A stretch of 64,000 nt of DNA, from the NCBI RefSeq assembly GCF_000005505.3, contig NC_016131.3, positions 72,953,855 through 73,017,854 on the forward strand, written 5' to 3'. This document shows, piece after piece, positions 56,072 to 64,000 of this stretch; the stretch's first letter is position 1; each line of letters begins with the position of its first letter. Both the position numbers and the translations under genes were made by a program. The stretch is from Brachypodium distachyon (Eukaryota > Streptophyta > Magnoliopsida > Poales > Poaceae). The notes beneath the pieces were generated by a model, which was not told the origin of the DNA, did not search any database, and saw nothing but the letters and a program-made list of their open reading frames with translations.

Positions 56072-56937
56072 ATGGCAGCAGGCTTGCAAGTGTTTGGTCA
56101 GCCAGCATCTACCGATGTTGCCAGGGTTCTGACATGCCTCTTTGAGAAGAATTTGGAGTTTGAGCTTGTCCGAATCGATACATTCAAGAGACAGCACAAG
56201 CTTCCTGAGTTTATTAAACTGCGGGTATAATGCTTTGATCACTCTGATTCAGTTTCAAGTCTTGAGATAGTTTAAACTCCTGTCAATTTTATTTTATTCT
56301 TCTTTTATATCCTTTTTGCAGGATCCGAGTGGGCAAGTTACATTCAAACATGGCAACAAAACTCTTGTCGGTAAGGAGAGCATGGACTCACAAAGACCAC
56401 TTTGCATTCTTGGTTCCACCATTTTTTTTTTCCTAGGACTAAAGGACAATGTGAACCTTCTGTGCAGATCCACGGGCAATTTGCCGGTACCTCTGTACCC
56501 AGTTCCCAAATGAGGGAAACAGGAACCTCTACGGAACTGGTTCTCTGGAACGGGCGTCAATAGAACAGTGGCTACAAGCAGAAGCACAAAACTTTAACCC
56601 TCCCAGCTCCGCCCTTGTCTTTCATCTGGCATTTGCTCCTCATCTGGACATTCCTCAAGACTATGCTGCTATTGCTGAAAATGAAAAGAAACTTCAACAA
56701 GTCCTCAATGTTTACGATGAAATACTCTCAAAGAATGAGTACCTGGCTGGCGATGAATTCACCCTGGCTGATCTTTCCCACCTACCAGACTCACAATACA
56801 TTGTGGATTCTGATAGAGGGAGGAAGCTTTTCACTTCCAGGAAGAATGTGGCTAGGTGGTTTGACCAAATCTCAAGGCGCGAGGCATGGGAGCAGGTTGT
56901 CAAGATGCAGATGGAGCATCCTGGCGCGTTCGAGTAA
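56072..56937 (+). CDS. GSTF: Phi-class GST with altered glutathione site
   Basis: Three exons, 56072-56224, 56322-56370 (49 bp) and 56468-56937, 223 residues. The start MAAGLQVFGQPASTDVARV places Ser13 in the catalytic position. Where phi GSTs have GQVPAL and ESRA, this protein has GQVTFK and DPRA: the cis-Pro is Thr and the glutathione-binding Ser is Pro. The helical half is normal (IEQWLQAEAQNFNPP, YLAGDEFTLADLSHLP), ending KMQMEHPGAFE. The altered site suggests weak or changed conjugating activity, perhaps a ligand-binding role; that is inference. It is about 75-80% identical by eye to the gene at 60234, so the two are a tandem duplicate pair. Confidence 0.9.
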
Positions 56938-57311
56938 TGGTTTAATTGTTGCAAGAAAGTGGCGAGTTCATCTTGAAGAGCTCAATCTGGCTTCTACTGT
57001 CCTGTCTTCTGTCATCATGGTTTCTACTTGTGTTGCCGTCGTTTGTCAAATCTACCATCTACATTGCCTTGTGAACCAAAATAATATGAGGCCAGCTTGT
57101 GATATCCGCGTTCCAAATTCTTTGTCTTGGTGTATGGTGTATATCTACTGAATAAAAATAAAAATATTTATCTGACTGCCAATTTTGTGTGTCTGGTTTA
57201 TACATATGTCCTTTGAAAAATAGAATGAAACTCGATCTATAGTTTCATATCACTAAATTCATGTTTAGGAAGTTTTACTTTACAAATCTTCTTGTATTTG
57301 GATGTTCTATA
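56938..57311. other. 3' region of the second GST gene
   Basis: AT-rich 3' UTR up to the retroposon insertion. Nothing else seen. Confidence 0.4.
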
Positions 57312-57323
57312 TACTTGCTTTCC

Positions 57324-58860
57324 GAATCTCTCGATCTCTCCCTCACGGACCCCCGCGTCGCCCTCCTCTGGAGACACGGGGGAAACCCTAGCCGCCGCCG
57401 GCCTAGGGGCCTCCTCCCTCCCTCACCTGCGCCGCCGCCGCCGGAGAGGGTGCCGGCGAAGCCGCGCACGCCCAGGGAAGGCGGCGGCGGAGCGTTTTCC
57501 TCTCTCGCGCGGGGCTGCTGCAAGGGGTGCGGAGCGCGGCGGCGAGGCGCGTGGCCGCAGACGGGGCGGCCAGTGGCTGCGGCGCTCTGGCGGCGCGTGT
57601 CTTGGGGGCCTGCGGGGCCGGCTCCGGTGGCGGAGGCGCCAGATCCAGGGAGGTCGGCACCGGATCCGGTGCTGGGCTGGGCCCCGGCGACGTTTGCTGC
57701 TGCCTGCATCGAGGGGGCCTTGTTTGGGGCTCGTCGGGGCTGCGGTCCTTCGGGCGTGCCCCCCCATCTAGCGACGGTGGCGCGTGCTCCGGCAAGTTGG
57801 GCGGCGTGGTGCTGCAGGGCCGGTGGCGAGCGCGGCACGGCGTCGGCAGGAGCGGCTGTGGCCTCCCCGCGGCGGAGGCACCCTTGTGGTGGCGGTCGGG
57901 AACTTCGAGCCCGCTCGAGGCCCATCTGGTCCAGGATGGGCCTGCTGTTCTTGACGCTGCTCCAGGTGCGCGTGGAGCCTTATGTGCGGGTGCCTGCACC
58001 GTGGTGGTGCCGAAGGCCAGGCAGGCAGCGGTGGGCTGGATCCTCACCGTCCAGCCCCCGTCCCGGTGGTGGTGAGATGGTGCGCAGCCTCCTACTCCTC
58101 CAACGATGTGGATCTCGTTTCTCTACGGCGATGTGGCCAAAAGGCGGCTCCTTGTTGCGTGATGGGTGTCGAGGCTGACGGCAGGGTCGGGAGAAATCCC
58201 TGCGTGAAGCTGACGACAGCGACGCCCGCGGACGCCGTCACCTCCTTGGAGGCGTCGTCATGGCGCTGCCCGTTCTTCCCCGCCTCGAGTACCGGGAGAA
58301 ATCCTTTATCTGCTCTTCGGATTAGGCGGCGGCGGCACACCCATGTTGTTCCCATCTTGGGGGCGTCGTCTAGGTGACTCGTGGAGTCCTTGGTGCGACA
58401 GTTGGAGTCTGTCGGCCACCGCTCGGAGCTTGGGCTTCCGGGGCGGTATGTACGCCGTCGTCGAAGCTTCTTCTAGGTCGACGCCTCCTTTGGTCAGGTT
58501 CGGTCCCGCCGTTCTCTCACCGACCTTAGGCGCTTATGGGCAGGCGGTGCGTTAGCTTGTGCCTTCCCGGAGTTGGAGTTGGTCTCGAGAAGTTTCCCTC
58601 TTCGGTTGTGACGCGGCTTTGAAGCTCGGTGTATCGCCACCTCGCCATTCTTGTCGGGAGACGATACAAGGCGAGTCCTTGTCGTTGTTGTTGTATGATG
58701 TGTTGTAATCCGTGTGGCGTTGCGGTTGTATCGTGTAGCATTTTGGCGTTGTACGGCCGTCTTGGCCTCTTGGCCACTCCGTGGTGTTGTAACTGGCTTT
58801 CTGGACATTTCTTTTTTTAATCGATGATGCGTCCACTGGGTCGCATTCTTGAAAAAAAAG
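57324..58860 (+). mobile_element. 1.5 kb non-LTR retroposon without reverse transcriptase
   Basis: A 12-bp target duplication TACTTGCTTTCC stands at 57312-57323 and 58861-58872, and the 3' end carries an eight-A tail (58852-58859). The 5' half is very GC-rich and begins near CCCTCACGGACCCCCGCG, like grass LINE 5' leaders. The 3' half is T/G-rich, rich in TTGTTGTATG-type motifs. No reverse transcriptase, endonuclease or RNase H was found, so it is non-autonomous, possibly a LINE with its coding part deleted. Long open frames in the GC-rich half are compositional. Confidence 0.8.
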
Positions 58861-58872
58861 TACTTGCTTTCC

Positions 58873-60233
58873 CATTGCACTGCAGTTCACGTGTTACCTT
58901 TGTTATTGAAAATGTAATGTCACACGCAATAGCATCCCACCAATTTGAATTTGATTTATTTGAATGATCAAATGCTTAGTTAGGCCCAAAATTAAGAGTT
59001 GAAGACTTTTGACCAATCTATATCCAGTTTTTCTCTGGAGCTCAGGAACGCTCAAAGTTTCCATGCCAATCTATTAAATAGTACTCCCTCCGTCTCATGT
59101 TAAGTGTTTCAAATTTGTTCAAATATTGATGTATCTACATCTAAAAAGCGTCTAGATACATGTAATATTTCGACACTTAATATGGGACGGAGGAAGTACT
59201 CCACTGGTCCGCACATTTGAGATTGAAATTGAAACATCAATATGAACAATAAAATATGGGTTGTGTCACAAACATTTTACGGTTGGAAAGTCGGAGGAAA
59301 TTAAAGATCTACACTACTGATTTTTCTGAATGAATCAAACTCTCTGCCGAGTAATCAGCTATGCATATATTGGACTTCAGTTATTAAAACTGTATCGGTA
59401 TCTGTTTTCATAGTTGCGCAACATGTTCCCATAATTTAAATTTATAAGAATGGTCTGAATTTGAATGCTACGGTCCCCATTGGCCACTCCACACAAGTTT
59501 GGCCAATTTGCAACGCTAGAAGATACCACTATCTTTCTTTTAGAGGAGAAGATGCCACTAGTGAGTACTCCATACCAACTATTGGGCTAGCCTGTTTGTG
59601 GCCCAGTCGAGTTTCCGTGCCGTCGCATCAGTTAACCCAGAAAGCTCAAATTTAACTCCAGCTGTCTGTCTCCTTGTACTTCTTCCGGACACATGCTACT
59701 GTTCATCAGATCCATCTTTAATTTGACATCTTACTCAGGATGCCGGTTTGATCGACACCCTGCCATAATTAATCCACGAGGGCTCATGAGTCATGATGCA
59801 TCTTTAACCCCAATTCGCCAACCTTAATCCCTTGCTTGGCAGACACTTATGGCCGTACAAGGATCTACTAGCATATAGCCCCTGTTTCTTTTACCATATC
59901 CAATTCAATCTACAAAGCATCTTTCGTCTTGGTTACGCGCGTACCGGATTGCTAATAAAGGATCATGCACCATGCACCTTGGGAGACAACATGCATGCTC
60001 GCATGGCCGCTGCCTGCAAGCAAGAATCCATCTGGTCTCTTTACCTTTGATCCGCTTTCCCTTTCGCCGTCCTGCGAAATCCTCTGCGGCAAGGCAAGCA
60101 CAATGCTCCATGGTTATAAAAGAGCTCCGGCCGGCCGGTGAATCCATCAGAAGCTCACTGATCACCTGCAGACCAGAGACGACACGTACTGATCGATCCA
60201 TAGCCGTGGAAAGAAAGATCAAGTTTGAGAGCA
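58873..60233. other. Spacer and promoter of the third GST gene
   Basis: AT-rich, with the Stowaway at 59084-59196. The final 250 bp contain the block CTGCAAGCAAGAATCCA (near 60013) also present before the second GST gene. No gene. Confidence 0.45.
59084..59196. mobile_element. Stowaway MITE
   Basis: CTCCCTCCGTCTCATGTTAA at the left, inverse of CTTCCTCCGTCCCATATTAA at the right, TA on both sides (59082-59083, 59197-59198), 113 bp. Confidence 0.92.
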
Positions 60234-61103
60234 ATGGCGGCGGGACTGCAGGTGTTCGGGCAGCCGGCGTCGACGGACGTGGCGAGGGTGCTGACCTGCC
60301 TGTTCGAGAAGAACCTCGAGTTCGAGCTCGTCCGCATCGACACCTTCAAGAAGGAGCACAAGCTCCCCGAGTTCATCAAGCTACGGGTGCGTATTGCCTA
60401 ACGGGAACTTGGTAACGCTGCATTGGTTCCAAAATTGCTCCAATTCACTGTTGTCCTGCTTTGCCTCTGCAGGATCCCACTGGGCAAGTGACTTTCAAGC
60501 ACGGCAACAAAACCCTTGTCGGTAAGTGCATCCCCAATCCAATCCTCGTTCGCACATCGCTAAAAACAGAGTCCTTACAAATCCTGCATTTATGATCCGT
60601 TTGAACCTCGAAATGCAGATTCACGGGACATATGCCGGTACGTGTGCACGGAGTTCCCGGAGGACGGGAACCGGGGCATCTACGGGACGGGGTCCCTGGA
60701 GCGAGCATCCATCGAGCAGTGGCTGCAGGCGGAGGCACAGGGCTTCGACGCGCCCAGCTCGGAGCTCGTCTTCCACCTGGCCTTCGCGCCGCAGCTGGCC
60801 GATCACGGCATGGCATTCATCCCGGACGAGGCCCGCGTCCAGGAGAACGAGCGCAAGCTGCAGCGGATCCTGGCCGTCTACGACGAGATCCTGGCCAAGA
60901 GCCGGTTCCTGGCCGGCGACGAGTTCACCCTCGCCGACCTCTCGCATCTGCCCAGCTCCCACTACATTGCCGGCTCCGAGAGGGGCAGGAAGCTCTTCAC
61001 CGCCAGGAGGAATGTCGCCAGGTGGTACGGCGAGATCTCCGGCCGCGAGTCGTGGAAGCAGGTCGTCAAGATGCAGAGCGAGCACCCCGGCGCCTTCGAG
61101 TGA
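60234..61103 (+). CDS. GSTF: Phi-class GST, third tandem copy, altered glutathione site
   Basis: Three exons, 60234-60386, 60473-60521 (49 bp) and 60619-61103, 228 residues. The N-terminus MAAGLQVFGQPASTDVARV is identical to the gene at 56072. The cis-Pro is again Thr (GQVTFK) and the binding motif reads DSRDI, so the Ser is kept here but Glu is Asp and the following Ala is Asp. The helical half has IEQWLQAEAQGFDAP, FLAGDEFTLADLSHLP and the end KMQSEHPGAFE. It is more GC-rich in exon 3 than its partner. A five-residue insertion lies near the DHGMAFIPDEA loop. It is probably cytosolic; catalytic strength is uncertain because of the changed site. Confidence 0.92.
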
Positions 61104-61373
61104 TCGGCGACGGCCGGCTTCGTCTTCGTCTTCGTCGGGCTTCACACTCTGGTCAATTCGTCGTCAAGGTCGTCCTTCGATTCGATCTCGTCTGTGCTCG
61201 TTCGTTCGTTCCTTGTCGTGTCGGCTAAAATAATGTGAAGCCTTTGGCTCTGGTGTATCGTAATGTTACTCTTCAGTTATCATTTTTGTAACGCCATTGT
61301 CCCAGCTAGCTGGGCTGGGTTAAGTGTACTGCTCGATCGGTTGCTTTTTCAGTTGAGCAAATAAAAATGTGTA

Positions 61374-62147
61374 CTCTCTCCGTTTCATAATTCTTGTCTC
61401 AAATTTGTCCAAATATAGACGTATCGATTCTTAAAAAATGTCTACATACATACAAAGCATTTTTACAGTACCCCAGAATTAATACGAGCCTTCCATTTCG
61501 TTCAATCTAACGGATGCGTTTAGTTGGTACTCCAACTTGAGCGTGAGGAAGTACCACCTCAAAAAACTTAAGAGTACATTAGGAGTACCTTGTATTTAGG
61601 GGTAAAAACGTAATTAGAGTCCAGTTCTCGTCGGAGATACAACGACGAGGAACAAGGGAAGGGCCACAGCATTCGCCTGCGACGGGGGATACGCCGTGGG
61701 ATGCACCGAATTAGTTCTTCAAGCCAGCCTCTCATGCTGTCAGATGTTCGCTCCACCTGCCGTTGATTGATTGATAGGATGTGAAGGATACCAGAGCTCA
61801 TACGTACGTGATTGCTTTCATGCATGCGTTCCAGCATAAATCAGTGCTTGGATTTCTACCGTTTTGGTCGTGGCACGGTGAAGCAAGCCACGATACATTG
61901 ATCGTTCTTGGTTGGGAGAGAGACGAGACGCTGGCGGCTAAGCGTGATTTGGGGGCAGCGGTGGATGATCCAAGATCTAGATCAATTAGGAAATAGTTAA
62001 TCTTTTGGAGGAGAAGAAATACCTAAAATGCCTTTCTAAATCAATGGTCGGATTTGCTTGGTACTCCATATCTTATTAGGGAGTACCAGGGTACTGTAAA
62101 AAACCTCTGCATATAATATTTTGACAAGAATTATGGGACGGAGGAAA
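61374..62147. mobile_element. Stowaway MITE split by a later insertion
   Basis: The left Stowaway end CTCTCTCCGTTTCATAATTC is at 61374 and the matching right end (inverse of TTTCCTCCGTCCCATAATTC) finishes at 62147, with TA on both outer sides (61372-61373, 62148-62149). The two halves are separated by about 640 bp of unrelated sequence (61461-62102). Confidence 0.8.
61461..62102. mobile_element. Element nested inside a Stowaway MITE
   Basis: The ends read TTTTACAGTACCCC (left) and the inverse TTTTTTACAGTACCCTGG (right), a short inverted repeat. The body holds several GGTACTCC/GAGTACC motifs. No transposase and no clear target duplication, so the superfamily is left open. Confidence 0.6.
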
Positions 62148-62149
62148 TA

Positions 62150-63889
62150 CGAGCCTTTTTGTTCGTTTGCAGTTTGTTTGACTTGATGGATCACGGTAAG
62201 AACAATATTAATTTTCTAAAAATAATGAACGATAAGCATTGGATGATTTTGTCACGTTCTTCCTGCATTTCTTCTTAAAAAATAGAAATGTTTTCTGTAA
62301 CAAGAAAGAAGAAAAACTGAAAAACAGTTGCGTCGGTCAATCAAATGTCTTTAGGAAAAACTCATGTGTACCCTTGCGTCTCCCATAATAAGGGCTCGTT
62401 TGATTAAAATAAATTTGTAGGATTAGTATCTTTAGGAATTTTCCCCATGCAAGGATTAATGAAAGCGTTAACATACCCTTGGTTGGATGGTTAGGGTGCC
62501 CTTTAGAATTAGAAAATTATGAAGATAAATGTGTGATAAAAAAAGTTAAATTGTCAATAGCAAGAGAACCCACCGTTGGTTGGATTGTTAGGGTGCTGGT
62601 TGAACTCCCAACCCACCAGGGATAAAACCGGGTTTGACACCCTATGTATCTCATTTCACGCGAATTATCCTTTCAGTGGTAGGCGGCCTATACGATGTCG
62701 TATTTTCTAAAATCTATGAAAGCGTTTAAAAGGCCAAAAGAAGCTTTTTTTTTAAAAGGAATGTATTTAGAAGGCTAAAAGAAATCTAAAACTACTAACA
62801 AATTTAAAAAAAACAGGAATGTATTTAGAATGACTATAATAGTGTATGCCTCTATAATCTGTGTATACATCATGTATTTCTGTTTATTATAATTTGTAGT
62901 TGGTTCCCGGTCGGTTGGGGTATTTGTGGGCTGTGGGGCATAGGAAGGAGGGTAGGGCATAGTGCAAAAAAAACCGAGTGTGGGGTATAGCCATTCTTCT
63001 TCCCATGTTATGTTTAAAAAGTAGACTTGTTGATGTCATCTCGAGACATCCTCCATATATGTTTTGTCGAACTGAATTTTTAAGGAGTGAATGTTCGCCC
63101 TTTCATATCCTGAAGCAAACACGTTTCCGTCGTCGGGCAATTTTAGTTCTGCGACAGTGACAATTTTTAGTCCGCGTAAGTGGCAATTTTAGTCTGCGGT
63201 AGTGGCAACTTGTTGTGCGGCAGGGTTAGAGAGTGAATGTTCGAGCCCTAAGCCCCTATGCACGTTCTTTGTCAAAATCCTGTCCTTTTGCCTCCTGCTT
63301 TCATATAAGTGGGTTGTATGCGTCGTGTCGTGATCTCAATTTGGTATGTACATGGTGACACTGCACCTTCATCTGGCCTACTACTTCCGTTCGCTCTATT
63401 AGTGCTTGTTAACAAGAGAACGCACGTGGCAAGATCACAGGGAGCCACCAAAATAAGTGACGTAGAATTGTATAGATTCTTATATATAATTCCACGTCAC
63501 TTATTTTGGGGCGGAGGGAGTATATAACTTACTTGAACAAATGGATGCTCAATCCAAAGTCGCTTTTCCTCGTTAATCTTATGTTTATTTATTTTTTCTG
63601 TATTTCTTCTCCTCTCCTCCCTCTTCTGAAATGAAACCTTCAGATCTTGCGCAGATGCCCAGTCTTTTGTTAAAGTAGAGAAATCCTCACCGTGTTGCTC
63701 CTGGGTGTAATCATGCCATGAGCCATGACACAGGACAATCTTGTCACAGAAATTAAGCCTTCTTCCCCTTTCCCTTTGGTATCCAATCCCTGATCACGCT
63801 TTGGTCTTTAGCTCTTTGGTTTCCCTTTGATTTTTCAGCTTTAGTTTTACCCGTCGAGAAGCAAAGCATTTCATGCTCCCTTTGGCAAC
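62150..63889. other. Gene-free right-hand stretch
   Basis: AT-rich; two similar pieces with GGTTGGATNGTTAGGGTGC (near 62481 and 62577). No gene before the edge. Contains the hairpin at 63438-63520. Confidence 0.35.
63438..63520. mobile_element. Stowaway remnant (hairpin)
   Basis: AAAATAAGTGACGTAGAATT is inverted as AATTCCACGTCACTTATTTT, ending GCGGAGGGAG before TA. The left end is degenerate (GGAGCCACC). Confidence 0.65.
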
Positions 63890-63895
63890 TATATA
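63890..63895 (+). promoter_or_regulatory. TATA box of the gene at the right edge
   Basis: TATATA in AACTATATACAAGG, 100 bp before the ATG at 63990. Confidence 0.5.
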
Positions 63896-63989
63896 CAAGG
63901 GACAATGGCAACCTATGACCAATCCCATTCCAAGCAGCACGCACACATCTGCAACAATCCACTTAAGCTAAGCTCCGTAGGTAGCAGCA

Positions 63990-64000
63990 ATGGCGAGCGT
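63990..64000 (+). CDS. Start of a gene cut by the window edge
   Basis: ATGGCGAGCGT in the favourable context agcagcaATGgcg, with a TATA box 100 bp upstream. Only the first three codons (Met-Ala-Ser) and two bases of the fourth are visible, so the product cannot be named. A further GST of the cluster is possible but not supported by sequence. Confidence 0.4.

Noticed and set aside
57261..58178. Plus-strand open frame of 305 codons
   Set aside because: Begins before and runs into the retroposon; Arg/Gly/Pro-rich reading of GC-rich DNA with long open frames on the opposite strand as well.

Overview
This is plant nuclear DNA, almost certainly from a grass and most likely a Pooideae (wheat, barley, oat, Lolium or Brachypodium type). 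The evidence is GT-AG introns, very GC-rich 5' coding ends, many Stowaway MITEs with CTCCCTCC ends, Mutator-like elements, and a Copia solo LTR of the TGTTGGGAATATGCC type. No organelle, bacterial or viral replicon is present.

Layout, left to right. The 3' end of an aconitase gene (1-570) is followed by a 5'-truncated LINE, then a DnaJ+RRM gene (DNAJC17-like, 2400-6176) whose last intron holds a Mutator-like element with a second element nested in it. Next come a DYW-type PPR gene (7826-10174), a LYR-motif gene and an At4g08330-like zinc-ribbon gene (both minus strand), and a PHT1 phosphate transporter with a 1-bp frameshift and a P1BS site upstream. Two small signal-peptide/transmembrane protein genes follow (15330 broken, 16476 intact). 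The 19.9-24.1 kb stretch is a neprosin-domain (DUF239) pseudogene on the minus strand, split by a solo LTR. A Mutator-like element carrying a broken GRF zinc-finger gene lies at 26.6-27.3 kb. Sterol methyltransferase SMT2 (minus, 29585-30691) is separated by about 6.6 kb of repeat-containing DNA from a bHLH transcription factor (37340-38708) and the chloroplast ankyrin gene AKRP (39915-43092). A MIR171 hairpin lies alone on the minus strand near 47.1 kb. F-box/LRR gene FBL10 (50193-52744) and three tandem phi-class glutathione S-transferases (53.8-61.1 kb) follow, with a 1.5 kb retroposon between the second and third. The first 11 bases of another gene sit at the right edge.

The genes do not form one pathway; they are ordinary housekeeping and regulatory loci. 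From memory, the set SMT2, a PHT1 gene and aconitase lies together on the short arm of rice chromosome 3, so this looks like a conserved collinear block. The window-specific features are the transposon history, several broken genes, the miR171 locus and the altered active sites in the GST cluster. No new multi-gene system was recognised. The least explained coding features are the two small membrane proteins at 15.3-16.8 kb.
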